A stretch of DNA of 64,000 nucleotides from Myxococcales bacterium. Lineage in GTDB: Bacteria; Myxococcota_A; Polyangia; Polyangiales; Polyangiaceae. The notes below the pieces were generated by a model. The model was not told where the DNA came from and did no database searches. It saw nothing but the letters and a program-made list of their open reading frames with translations. The position numbers and the translations under genes were made by a program. Positions 8,829 through 16,890 of this stretch are shown one piece after another (positions within the stretch are counted from its first letter, which is position 1; each line of letters opens with the position of its first letter). The stretch is taken from assembly GCA_025355005.1 (NCBI GenBank), contig JANXLV010000033.1:1-64000 (forward strand). The letters are read 5' to 3'.

Positions 8829-9787
8829 GAGCCACCTCCCGTCGCGATGACACCCTGGTCGATCGCCTGCTTCACGCGCTTGGACCACTTCGCGGGCCAG
8901 CGGCCCTGCACGTCCTTCAGGAACTTGTTCGCCTCGGCGGTCCCGAGCTCGCGCAGGCGACCGATGATCTTCACCTTGTTGTCGTCGTTGAGCTCCGTCT
9001 CGGGGCGGAAGATCATCTGATCGAAGCCGCCCGTCATGACGTCGAACGGGAGACGCCCGAGCTTGCCCATGAAGATCTCGCACTCTTCGGGCGCGCACAG
9101 CTGTCCCACGGACGAAGCGGACTCGGCGATCTTGTGATCGAGTGCGTCCAGGAGATCCGGGACGGCCTCCTTCGCCTTGAGGGAGCCGAGGCCGGTGGCC
9201 GCAAGACCGCGCACCACGGCGTCGCTGTCGGAGAGCGAGAGGCGCAGCGCCTTGATCGCCTCCGCGCCGCGCGTCCTCGAGAGCGCCTTCGCGGCGGCGC
9301 GACGCACCTTGACGTCGCGATGCCGCGTGTAGGGAGTGATCGCGACGGTCGCGTCCTGCGACTGGATGTCACCGAGCGTGTCGCACGCGGTCTCTGCGAG
9401 CGACGCCGATACGCCGCGCTGAAGGAGCTTCACGATGGCCGGCACCGCGGGCGCTGCGGCCTTGCCAGCGAGGCGCACGTCGTCGAGAGCGTTGCGAATC
9501 TGCGACTCGTCGGAGGAGGCGAGCTTTTGCGAGAGCTCCGGCGTGAGAGAGAACATCGCCTGTGGGTTGGACGCGCTCCCGTTCACGGGCGCGGGCACGG
9601 GCTTCTTCGCTGGAGCAGCAACAGCGCCGGCCTTCTTGCCGTCGCCCTTTCCGCCGCCGGTTCCGTTACCGCCGCCACCACCGCCACCGCCACCGGCCGC
9701 AAGCGCCGAGCCCGAGGCGAGCGCGCACAGAGCAGCGCAGGCGACCAACACCGTCGTGCGATTCCGTTTCGCGCGATTCGTTCCCAT
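8825..9787 (-). CDS. Exported HEAT-repeat protein
   Basis: 320 residues from the ATG at 9787, which has a strong Shine-Dalgarno (GGGAGGA) a few bases upstream; a longer reading from 9817 lacks one. A signal peptide (TTVLVACAALCALASGSALA) is followed by a long Gly tract and a Lys/Ala/Pro linker. The body consists of HEAT-type helical pairs such as TPYTRHRDVKVRRAAAKALS and LSLSDSDAVVRGLAATGLG. One region has cysteines in LCAPEECEIFMG. It likely acts as a periplasmic scaffold. Its stop overlaps the start of the PQQ-propeller lipoprotein by 4 bp, so the two probably work together. Confidence 0.86.
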   Translation of the reverse strand: MGTNRAKRNRTTVLVACAALCALASGSALAAGGGGGGGGGNGTGGGKGDGKKAGAVAAPAKKPVPAPVNGSASNPQAMFSLTPELSQKLASSDESQIRNALDDVRLAGKAAAPAVPAIVKLLQRGVSASLAETACDTLGDIQSQDATVAITPYTRHRDVKVRRAAAKALSRTRGAEAIKALRLSLSDSDAVVRGLAATGLGSLKAKEAVPDLLDALDHKIAESASSVGQLCAPEECEIFMGKLGRLPFDVMTGGFDQMIFRPETELNDDNKVKIIGRLRELGTAEANKFLKDVQGRWPAKWSKRVKQAIDQGVIATGGGS

Positions 9788-9869
9788 CGATTCCTCCCAC
9801 CAGCAGCCAACAGCCAACGCGCCGAGGACGCGCGTGCGTACTGCGGCTCAGGGTCCGAACGCTCGCCAA

Positions 9870-9907
9870 TAGCACGATTTCGGCGGTCTCTGTGGCGTTT
9901 CGTGCTA
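9870..9907. promoter_or_regulatory. 8-bp perfect inverted repeat between divergent genes
   Basis: TAGCACGA at 9870-9877 is matched by its exact reverse complement at 9900-9907, with 22 bases between. It lies in the 136-bp gap between the HEAT/PQQ operon and the membrane protein gene at 9924. It could be an operator dyad or a hairpin; no function is shown. Confidence 0.35.
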
Positions 9908-9923
9908 CCCAAACCGCAGTCTC

Positions 9924-10568
9924 ATGAGTGATTCCTCACCTCCGCGAAGCCCAGGTCCGACCCTGAAGCGGCCGGTCTTCCTGCTCGTCGCGCTCGCGTT
10001 GACGATGCTCTTCGGCGCCGCGGGATGGATGTCTGGCTGCCAGACGATCGAGGAGTACCGCACACCCGCCGACGCGTTCGAGCACCAGATCGAGGTCCTG
10101 CCCACCGCGGAGGACCGCGACACCGCGCGCGCGTCGTACGAGAAGTATCAAGGCACCATGGAGACCGCGAAGGTGCGCCAGTACCCTTTCGGCGTCGCCG
10201 AGTTCCTGCTGGGTGCCGCCATGCTCGCGCTCACTGCGCGCACGTTCGGTGGTCGCGCCGGAGCCCGCTCCATGCTGCTCCAGGTGACCGCTGCACAGGC
10301 AATCCTCCTGGTCGTTGCCTACTTCGTCACGCGTGACGCGCGCGAGGCGTGGCTCGTACACATAGGCGTGACGGTCAGCATGATGAGCCCACCCGACTCG
10401 GTCGAGCGGCTCCTCTGGCGCCCCGGCATGGTGACGGCGGTGGCCTCTTCCGTGTGGTCTACATGGATATTCGTTCGAACGCTCCTCAGCGCCATGGCGA
10501 TCGTGTTGCTCACGCGCAAGCAAACGACCGCGTTCACAGACGCGGGGGAGCCCGTATCGGAGCGCTGA
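9924..10568 (+). CDS. Integral membrane protein, unknown function
   Basis: 214 residues with four predicted membrane segments: near 18-37, 92-107, 124-140 and 178-200. Between the first two lies an extracytoplasmic loop of about 55 charged residues with YEKYQGTMETAKV. No known family was recognised. The mutL start is 1 base beyond its stop, so it heads a probable mutL-miaA transcription unit. There is no sign that it takes part in repair; the arrangement may be only positional. Confidence 0.72.
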   Translation: MSDSSPPRSPGPTLKRPVFLLVALALTMLFGAAGWMSGCQTIEEYRTPADAFEHQIEVLPTAEDRDTARASYEKYQGTMETAKVRQYPFGVAEFLLGAAMLALTARTFGGRAGARSMLLQVTAAQAILLVVAYFVTRDAREAWLVHIGVTVSMMSPPDSVERLLWRPGMVTAVASSVWSTWIFVRTLLSAMAIVLLTRKQTTAFTDAGEPVSER

Positions 10569-10569
10569 C

Positions 10570-12339
10570 TTGAGCAAGGTCAAACGCCTTCCGGATGACC
10601 TCGCCAACAAGATCGCTGCCGGCGAGGTGGTGGAGCGGCCCGCGAGCGTCGTGAAGGAGCTCGTGGAGAACGCGCTCGACGCCGGCGCGACGCGCGTTCG
10701 CGTGGAGGCGGACCAGGGCGGCATGGCGCGCATCGTCGTGTCCGACGACGGCGACGGCATGACCCGCGAGGACGCGCTGCTGTCGCTGCTTCGTCATGCC
10801 ACGTCCAAGATTCGCGTCTTCGACGATCTGATGCACCTCACGTCGTTCGGCTTCCGCGGTGAGGCACTGCCGAGCATCGCGTCCGTGTCGCACCTCACGA
10901 TCCACACGCGGCCACACCTCAAGGCCGAAGGCACCAAGGTCACCGCGCCGGACAACGCAGCGGGGCAGGCGCAGGCCGTTCCTGTGGGGTGTTCGCCCGG
11001 CACCACCGTGGAGGTGTTCGAGCTGTTCTACAACGTGCCTGCTCGCCGTAAGTTCCTGAAGAGCACGGCCACGGAGGCGGCCCACATCTCGGAGGTCATG
11101 CAGTCAGCGGCGCTCTCACGGCCAGAGGTGACGTTCGAGCTGCACCGCGACGGCCGGCTCGTACGCATGTTCGCACGCGCGGCCAGCCGCGAGCTGCGCG
11201 CCCAGGACGCGCTCGGCGGTGAGGAGCTCCTTTCCGCACGCGCCACGCGCGCTGGCGTTTCGCTCGAGGCGTTCGTGAGCCGACCCGAGCGCTCGCGCGT
11301 CGGCGCGGCGTCCCTGCACTTCGTGGTGAATGGGCGCGTCGTCAAGGATCGCGCCCTCGCCCGCGCCGTTGCGCAGGCGTACGGTCCGCTGCTGGAGCCA
11401 GGTCGCTACCCGATAGGTGTAGTCTACATAGACATGGCGCCCGAGCAGGTGGACGTGAACGTGCACCCACAGAAGACGGAGGTCCGGTTCGAGAACGGCC
11501 GCGCCCTCTACGATCTGCTCTCGCGCGAGCTCGGCGCGCAGCTGTCACGCGTGCTCGTGATCCCCGCCCGTGGCTTCTCGCCGTTTCACGCGCAGGCCCC
11601 GATCCCCACGACCACGCAGAAGAGCGCCGCACTCACCGATGCGCGCGACGCAGCGATGCGCACGACTACCGTCGCGACCGACGCGATCGCAGAAGCGCTG
11701 CAAGGCGCAGTGGGCCCCGGCCCCACGCCGGGCCACCAGGAAGGCGACGTGCTGCCCGGGCCGGACTTCTATGGCAGCCTCCGCTTCCTTGGTCAGGCGG
11801 GCGGGACGTACCTGGTCTGCGAAGGGCATGACGGTCTCTACGTGCTCGACCAGCATGCGGCGGCGGAGCGCGTGACCTTCGACCGCCTTCGCAATGCGTA
11901 CGCAAGCAAGAGCGTCCCGATGCAGCGACTCCTCGTGCCCGAGACGCTCGCCGTCAGCCCAGAGGAGGCCGAGCTGGTGGAGGAGAACGAGAGCCGCGTC
12001 CTGGACCTTGGGGTGGACCTCCGGCGCGTCGGACCGCAGACGATCGCCATCGCCGGCGTGCCGCGGCTTTTGCGCAGCTCGCCAGAACGGATCGCGCGCG
12101 ACCTCCTCGGAGAGCTCACGCATGCGTCGGCGTATTCGTTCTCGGGCGCCATCGATCTGGTCCTGGCGACGATGGCGTGTCACGGGTCGATCCGCGCGGG
12201 CGACGCGCTTGCATACGAAGAAGTGCAGGCGCTGCTGGAGGCGCTCCGCGAGATCGACTTCTCTGGTCACTGTCCGCATGGCAGGCCCGTTGTGTTCCGC
12301 ATGTCATTCGACGAGCTAGGTCGCCGTGTCGGCCGCTGA
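10570..12339 (+). CDS. mutL: DNA mismatch repair protein MutL
   Basis: 589 residues from a TTG start one base after the preceding stop. The GHKL ATPase domain shows the expected motifs: NKIAAGEVVERPASVVKELVENALDAG, DDGDGM, TSFGFRGEALPSIASVS and FYNVPARRKFL. The transducer domain ends near residue 330 and a Pro/Thr-rich linker follows. The C-terminal domain has DQHAAAERVTFDRL, MACHGSIRAGD and CPHGRPVVFRM, the endonuclease-type MutL signatures. The last acidic residue of the DQHA(X)2E(X)4E motif is Asp rather than Glu. It couples MutS mismatch recognition to strand incision. Its end overlaps miaA by 14 bases. Confidence 0.96.
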   Translation: MSKVKRLPDDLANKIAAGEVVERPASVVKELVENALDAGATRVRVEADQGGMARIVVSDDGDGMTREDALLSLLRHATSKIRVFDDLMHLTSFGFRGEALPSIASVSHLTIHTRPHLKAEGTKVTAPDNAAGQAQAVPVGCSPGTTVEVFELFYNVPARRKFLKSTATEAAHISEVMQSAALSRPEVTFELHRDGRLVRMFARAASRELRAQDALGGEELLSARATRAGVSLEAFVSRPERSRVGAASLHFVVNGRVVKDRALARAVAQAYGPLLEPGRYPIGVVYIDMAPEQVDVNVHPQKTEVRFENGRALYDLLSRELGAQLSRVLVIPARGFSPFHAQAPIPTTTQKSAALTDARDAAMRTTTVATDAIAEALQGAVGPGPTPGHQEGDVLPGPDFYGSLRFLGQAGGTYLVCEGHDGLYVLDQHAAAERVTFDRLRNAYASKSVPMQRLLVPETLAVSPEEAELVEENESRVLDLGVDLRRVGPQTIAIAGVPRLLRSSPERIARDLLGELTHASAYSFSGAIDLVLATMACHGSIRAGDALAYEEVQALLEALREIDFSGHCPHGRPVVFRMSFDELGRRVGR

Positions 12340-13252
12340 GCGCAGCGCAGAGTCGGTCGCAGCGGTGGCGCTCGCACGCGCGAGGCGCGCGAACGAAGAA
12401 GGACGCGTGGTCGCGATCGTCGGGCCCACGGCGAGCGGCAAAACGGAGCTTGCGCTGATGCTTGCGGAGGCGCTGGGCGGGGAGATCGTCAGCGCAGACA
12501 GCGTGCAGATCTACGAGCGCTTCGACATCGGGTCGGGCAAGCCCTCGCCAGACGAGCTGCGCCGCGCGCCGCACCACCTGATCGGCACCATGGCACCACT
12601 CGCAGCGGTCGACGCGGCTCGGTTCGCGGAGCTGGCCCTCCTTGCGATCACCGACGTGCGCGCCCGCGGGCGTGTCCCGATAGTGTGTGGCGGCACGTTC
12701 CTCTGGCAGAAGGCCCTCTTCTTCGGCCTGGCAGAGGCGCCGCCGCCCAGTCCCGAGATCCGCGCACGTCACAAGGCGCTCGCGGATGCGGAAGGGCGGG
12801 CTGCTTTGCATGCGAAGCTCGGAGAAGTGGACGAGGCCTCCGCGCTACGTCTTCACCCGAACGACTTCCTGCGCGTGAGCCGCGCGCTGGAGATCTTCGA
12901 GCAGACCGGAGAACGTCAGTCCGACGTGCACGACCGGCACGCGTTCAAGGAGACGCGCCTTGCACCCACGTTCATCGCGACCGCCGTGATGCCGGAGGAG
13001 CTCACGGCGCGCATCGAGCGGCGCGTCGCCTCGTTCCTTTCACGCGGGCTCGTGGACGAGGTGCGGTCGCTGGTGGCGGACGGCTTCGGCGATGCCCGAG
13101 CGATGGGCGCGGTTGGCTACAAGGAGACCCGAGCGTTCCTCGCAGGCGAGCTGCCAGAGTCGGAGCTGCCCGACGCGATCGTTCGTGCGACGCGCGTGTA
13201 TGCGCGACGCCAGCGCACGTGGTTGAACCACGTGGCTGTCACGTACGTGTGA
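12326..13252 (+). CDS. miaA: tRNA dimethylallyltransferase
   Basis: 308 residues from a GTG that overlaps the 3' end of mutL. It adds a dimethylallyl group to N6 of A37 in tRNAs reading UNN codons. The P-loop is VGPTASGKTELAL; SADSVQIYERFDIGSGKP is the prenyl-acceptor motif and GGTFLWQKALFFG replaces the more common GGTGLY. LHPNDFLRVSRALEIFEQTG matches the NDxxRxxRALE motif, and MGAVGYKE sits in the C-terminal part. The mutL-miaA order is common in bacteria. It is convergent with rsmG, with 2 bases between stops. Confidence 0.94.
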   Translation: MSAAERSAESVAAVALARARRANEEGRVVAIVGPTASGKTELALMLAEALGGEIVSADSVQIYERFDIGSGKPSPDELRRAPHHLIGTMAPLAAVDAARFAELALLAITDVRARGRVPIVCGGTFLWQKALFFGLAEAPPPSPEIRARHKALADAEGRAALHAKLGEVDEASALRLHPNDFLRVSRALEIFEQTGERQSDVHDRHAFKETRLAPTFIATAVMPEELTARIERRVASFLSRGLVDEVRSLVADGFGDARAMGAVGYKETRAFLAGELPESELPDAIVRATRVYARRQRTWLNHVAVTYV

Positions 13253-13254
13253 GC

Positions 13255-13935
13255 TCAGTCGATACGCAGCACGACCACGCGCCCAGTCGTGGTCTGGACG
13301 GTGCGCTCGTAGATGCACCGGAAGCGACGAAGCGGCTTCTTCGCCTCCCGCATCTCTTCATCTGCGCGCTGGCCCTTGATGAACAAGAGCTTCCCGCCCC
13401 GACGCGCGAACGGTCCGGTCCACGGGAGAAGCGCCTGCATCTTCCCGACGGCTCGCGCCGTGACCGCGTCGTAGGTGCCGGCGTGGTGTGAGGCGACCAC
13501 CACCTCGGCGCGCTCCGCGAGCACCTTCACGTTCGAGAGACCCAGCGCGGCAGCAACCGCGACGAGGAACGCTGCCTTCTTCTGTGTCGCCTCGAGCAGC
13601 GTCACCTCGATGTCGGGTCGCGCGATGGCGAGCGGGATGCCGGGCACGCCGCCGCCAGAGCCGACGTCGATGAGCCTCGCGCCGGCGCGCAGGAACGAGA
13701 GCTCTGGCACGATCGAGAGCGCGTCGAGCGCATGTTTGGTCCACGCCTCGTCGGGTGACGTGATCGCCGTCAGGTTCATCTGCTCGTTCGTGGCGAGCAA
13801 GCGCGCGAGGTAATCACCCATGAGCGCGAGCTGCCCGCGGTCGAGCGTCACGCCAAGGCCCACAAGGCCTTCGATGAAATGCGCTGGCGCCTCGAACGGC
13901 GTCGAGACACCGAGCTTGAGAGGTTCGCGTTCCAC
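13255..13935 (-). CDS. rsmG: 16S rRNA (guanine-527-N7)-methyltransferase
   Basis: 226 residues from a GTG at 13935, just downstream of a 12-bp repeat tract; longer readings add low-complexity Arg-rich sequence that belongs to other frames. The SAM-binding motif is LIDVGSGGGVPGIPLAIARP, followed by VTLLEATQKKAAFL. NLTAITSPDEAWTKHALDAL is the RsmG N-terminal signature, and ARAVGKMQALLPW lies in the catalytic half. It methylates the 530 loop of 16S rRNA. Its start is close to the end of the Pro/Ala-rich gene at 13962, and the two are probably cotranscribed. Confidence 0.93.
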   Translation of the reverse strand: MEREPLKLGVSTPFEAPAHFIEGLVGLGVTLDRGQLALMGDYLARLLATNEQMNLTAITSPDEAWTKHALDALSIVPELSFLRAGARLIDVGSGGGVPGIPLAIARPDIEVTLLEATQKKAAFLVAVAAALGLSNVKVLAERAEVVVASHHAGTYDAVTARAVGKMQALLPWTGPFARRGGKLLFIKGQRADEEMREAKKPLRRFRCIYERTVQTTTGRVVVLRID

Positions 13936-13936
13936 G

Positions 13937-13969
13937 CTCAGATGGCCACTCAGATGGCCACTCAGATGG
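13937..13969. repeat. Three tandem 12-bp repeats between two minus-strand genes
   Basis: CTCAGATGGCCA occurs twice and is followed by a third copy broken near its end. Read on the minus strand each copy contains ATCTGA, so the frame of the upstream gene meets a stop in every copy. The upstream gene ends in the first copy it reaches (stop at 13962-13964). rsmG starts 2 bases beyond the tract. Confidence 0.9.
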
Positions 13970-14807
13970 ACAGCGACGAGTCGAGGAGATCGCCGAACGA
14001 CGACTCCTCTGCCGCGGCGATCTCGCCTTCGATCTTCGCGACCTCGGCGTTGGGCCGGATCTCCGGACGCATCACCTGTGCGGGTCCGCCGGGGGGACCG
14101 CCCGCGATGGGCTGACCCGGCGACGCTGTGAGCGACACGGCGGGCACCTGAGAGGCAGCAGACGGGACCGCGGGAGCTTGCGTGCGCGGCGGCGGCTGCA
14201 GATGCGCGGGCGGCGGGACGACGGACGGCGTGCGAGGCGCTTCGAGGCCAGGCTCGCGCCATCCACCGACCTGCGGCTCGCCCATCGGCGGGGCGCTCGG
14301 TCGGCGCTCGGAGGCCAGCGGGGGCGCGGGCGAAGGAGATGCTGCGATCTGACGACCGGACTCCGGCGGCGGTGTGTGGCGCGGCGGATTCTCCGCGTAC
14401 TCGTCGTGCTCCTCTTCCTGGGACAGCGCGACGGGACGACGGGACGAGACGGGAGCTTGCTCCTCTGCCTCGTCATGGCCGGCTTGCTCCTGCGCGGCAG
14501 CGGCGGCGATCTCTTCGTGCATGGCCTCGTCGCCCTCGTCGACGTCGACCTCGACAACCTCCGTGGAGACCTCCACGTCGGTGTCCATGTACTCCTCGGA
14601 CTCCTCGACGGTGAGCTCCGGCGCGGAGCCAGCAAGGGGACGCATCGGCGGGATGGCAACGGCGGCGGCGCCGGCGGCGGCTCCGACGGCGAAAGCTGCG
14701 GCGGGTGCGGCAGCAGCAAGCATGCCGGATGCCGGCCGCGGCAATGCGGCGCGCTGCGCGACTCGGGCGAGGAGCGCCTCGAGCTTCTCGACGCGGGCAG
14801 CGCTCAC
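13962..14807 (-). CDS. Pro/Ala/Glu-rich, largely disordered protein, unknown function
   Basis: 281 residues from a GTG at 14807, inside a 4-bp GTGA overlap with the upstream gene's stop. The N-terminus (SAARVEKLEALLARVAQRAALP) can form a short amphipathic helix. A hydrophobic Ala/Gly segment follows (PAAAFAVGAAAGAAAVAIPP), then a strongly acidic stretch (DVEVSTEVVEVDVDEGDEA) and a long Pro-rich region. The C-terminus (EVAKIEGEIAAAEESSFGDLLDSSLSI) looks helical. No family was recognised. Gene order with the 185-residue gene suggests the two proteins act together. Confidence 0.72.
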   Translation of the reverse strand: MSAARVEKLEALLARVAQRAALPRPASGMLAAAAPAAAFAVGAAAGAAAVAIPPMRPLAGSAPELTVEESEEYMDTDVEVSTEVVEVDVDEGDEAMHEEIAAAAAQEQAGHDEAEEQAPVSSRRPVALSQEEEHDEYAENPPRHTPPPESGRQIAASPSPAPPLASERRPSAPPMGEPQVGGWREPGLEAPRTPSVVPPPAHLQPPPRTQAPAVPSAASQVPAVSLTASPGQPIAGGPPGGPAQVMRPEIRPNAEVAKIEGEIAAAEESSFGDLLDSSLSI

Positions 14808-15361
14808 GCGCCACCTCCAGTGGAGAGACGACCGAGGATGTCGCCCCACGCGGTGCCGCCGGTGAGCAGCTCCTTCACGCGCTTGCACGTCGCTTCGCTC
14901 GCGATGAGCACGCGCGCGGTGCTGCCCTGGCGAACGAGCGTCACGCCCGCGACCTGCTTGCCGACTGCGGCGGACATGGCGCCATCGACGATGCCCGCGA
15001 GGAGCACGTCGTCGTCGACCGCTGTGTTCTCGACGGCGACAACGAGCGCCTTGCCCCACCGCTCGAGGCTGACGAGACCGACGCCCGTGACGGACAGCTC
15101 GCCCGCGAGCTCCGTGACAACCGCTTCGATGGACGCGCGACGGACGCTGTCACCGCCACCAAGTCTGGCAGCGACGCGCGTACCGCATGCTTTTCCGATC
15201 GCCTGGCCGAGGCGGCGGGCTTGGGCCTCCGAGCCGCGCACGAGCTCGGAGAGCGCGTTGGCGGGCACGAGAAGCAGCCGCGCCTTGGATGCGTCGTGCG
15301 TCGCTCCACGAGCGAGGTCGAAGACAACTGCGTGTTTCGGGTCGAAGGAGGGAGACGCCAT
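14804..15361 (-). CDS. Conserved-looking cytosolic protein, unknown function
   Basis: 185 residues, alpha/beta in appearance, with no signal peptide or membrane segment. Readable elements are RRLGQAIGKACGTRVAARLG, GVGLVSLERWGKALVVAVEN, LLAGIVDGAMSAAVGKQ and GGTAWGDILGRL. This order recalls small ligand-binding or dimerisation domains (V4R- or roadblock-like), but the match is too weak to claim. It is preceded by a near-consensus promoter at 15393-15422 and a GAGAGG Shine-Dalgarno. It overlaps the next gene by 4 bp and probably heads the unit that ends with rsmG. Confidence 0.75.
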   Translation of the reverse strand: MASPSFDPKHAVVFDLARGATHDASKARLLLVPANALSELVRGSEAQARRLGQAIGKACGTRVAARLGGGDSVRRASIEAVVTELAGELSVTGVGLVSLERWGKALVVAVENTAVDDDVLLAGIVDGAMSAAVGKQVAGVTLVRQGSTARVLIASEATCKRVKELLTGGTAWGDILGRLSTGGGA

Positions 15362-15392
15362 TGGACCTCTCGCGAAAATTCGCTGGATTTCC

Positions 15393-15422
15393 GTTATAAA
15401 GGGGTTGGAAACAACCTGTCAA
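15393..15422 (-). promoter_or_regulatory. Near-consensus sigma-70 promoter for the 185-residue gene
   Basis: On the minus strand TTGACA (15417-15422) is followed after 17-18 bases by TTATAA/TATAAC (15393-15399). A start about 7 bases further on gives a leader of roughly 25 bases with GAGAGG before the ATG at 15361. The -35 box is one base away from the ATG of the divergent gene at 15423. Confidence 0.7.
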
Positions 15423-16889
15423 ATGCGCGGCCACAGAACAGCAAAGATAAACCAAGCGGCGTGGTGGGTGGCGCGGCTCCCCGGCGCGCTCCGGATCTCG
15501 GTCCCTGCCCTGCTGGTGCCCTGCCTTGCCCTCCTTGCCCTCCTTGCCGGGCCGGCGCGCGCGGACGTCCAGCTCGCCGACGATGACGAGGTCGAGCGGC
15601 CCGATGCGGCTGCTTTGCTGGGTGATTCGCTCTCGGGAAGGCCGATGGACCTGCGGATGCCGCGCCCGCGTATGCCCAAGGGGGCGCGCCACGCATGCTC
15701 CTTCGAGCTCCCCATTTGTGTCCACGGTGACGCCTGGGTCCCCGTCCAGACGGTGCTCGGCACCCTGCGCGCGGCTGAGAGTGCGTGGCAGGCCTACACG
15801 GACACCATGGCGCTGCCGGGACCGGACGCGAGCATCACGACCGGCGCCTTCGATCTCTACCTGGTGGACGCACCCGTGCTCGACGTGGAGGCATTCGTCG
15901 ACGAGCGTGACCCGCGCTCGCGCGTCGATCGCGGCAATGCGTTCGTGCTGATCGATGGTCGTCTCACGGCTGGCTGCGCGGTAGACGCGGCGGCGGCGTA
16001 CGGGGTCGCGCGCGGCATCCAGCTCACGGTGGCGCCCGCGACGGACATTGCGTCTGCGCGCGCACAGTCGCAGTCGCTCGCATCCATCGTCGTGCCGTGC
16101 GCGATCGGGCGCTCGGCGGGAGGCGTGGGCCTCCAGCAGTGGCATCCAGAGCTCTCGTTCGCGGACTCGCTGGTCCACGCGGATCCGAACCTGAGCGCGT
16201 CGTTCTCGCGCGGTGGCTCGCTCTTCTACGACTGGCTGGATGAGACGTACGGACAGTACCCGGGCGCGATCGTCTCCACGATCTGGTCGCTCACGCCCAC
16301 GACCACATCGACAGGGGCCACGCTATGGAACAACGAGCCCGACGGCTTCGACGTGCTTCGAAAGAGCTTCAAGGACGCGCTGTCGCACGGGTCCGACATC
16401 TCCGATCTGTACCTCGACTTCGCGGTCGCGCGCGCGTTCCAGGGCTCGCGCTCGGATGGCAAGCATGGTCGTGACATGGCGGCGCTCGGAGACGGCGGCG
16501 CGGTCGCCTTCGACTGGGAGGTGGAGTTCCCCGATCGTCCGCGCGCGCTCTCTTCGCGTCACCCGCTCGCGCCGCTTGGCTCCGCGTACTTCGTGGTCAA
16601 GACCGCCGCGGCCCAGACCGCGAGTCTGCGCATCGAGGCATCATGGGAGGAGCGCGCCCGCATGAGGCTCGCCGTCGTGAAGATCGACAAGGACGGGCGC
16701 GAGCTCGGTCGGCTCCCCATCGCGAGCTTGAAGAAGGCGACGAACGCCGCGCTGTCCGTGGTGGATCTCACCGGCGTCGACAGGCTGCTCATCGTGGCGG
16801 TCAACGCCGGCGACCCGGGCGTTCAGTTCGACCCCGACGATCTCACGTGGCAACCCCACGCGCTGGTCGTCTCGATCGCGCCGGAGTGA
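15423..16889 (+). CDS. Secreted protein, unknown function
   Basis: 488 residues. A long signal peptide runs from basic residues through ALLVPCLALLALLAGPARA and is probably cleaved by signal peptidase I. The mature protein has an early cysteine pair (ACSFELPICVHGD) and later cysteines. It has a region like the fold of secreted metallopeptidases (FDLYLVDAP, RGNAFVLIDGR, FSRGGSLFYDWLDETYG) but no HExxH motif: the equivalent stretch reads ASARAQSQSLASIV. The C-terminal 110 residues look like a beta-sandwich (RIEASWEERARMRLAVVKID). It may be an inactive peptidase relative. It is convergent with the S8 protease gene, with 1 base between them. Confidence 0.8.
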   Translation: MRGHRTAKINQAAWWVARLPGALRISVPALLVPCLALLALLAGPARADVQLADDDEVERPDAAALLGDSLSGRPMDLRMPRPRMPKGARHACSFELPICVHGDAWVPVQTVLGTLRAAESAWQAYTDTMALPGPDASITTGAFDLYLVDAPVLDVEAFVDERDPRSRVDRGNAFVLIDGRLTAGCAVDAAAAYGVARGIQLTVAPATDIASARAQSQSLASIVVPCAIGRSAGGVGLQQWHPELSFADSLVHADPNLSASFSRGGSLFYDWLDETYGQYPGAIVSTIWSLTPTTTSTGATLWNNEPDGFDVLRKSFKDALSHGSDISDLYLDFAVARAFQGSRSDGKHGRDMAALGDGGAVAFDWEVEFPDRPRALSSRHPLAPLGSAYFVVKTAAAQTASLRIEASWEERARMRLAVVKIDKDGRELGRLPIASLKKATNAALSVVDLTGVDRLLIVAVNAGDPGVQFDPDDLTWQPHALVVSIAPE

Positions 16890-16890
16890 C

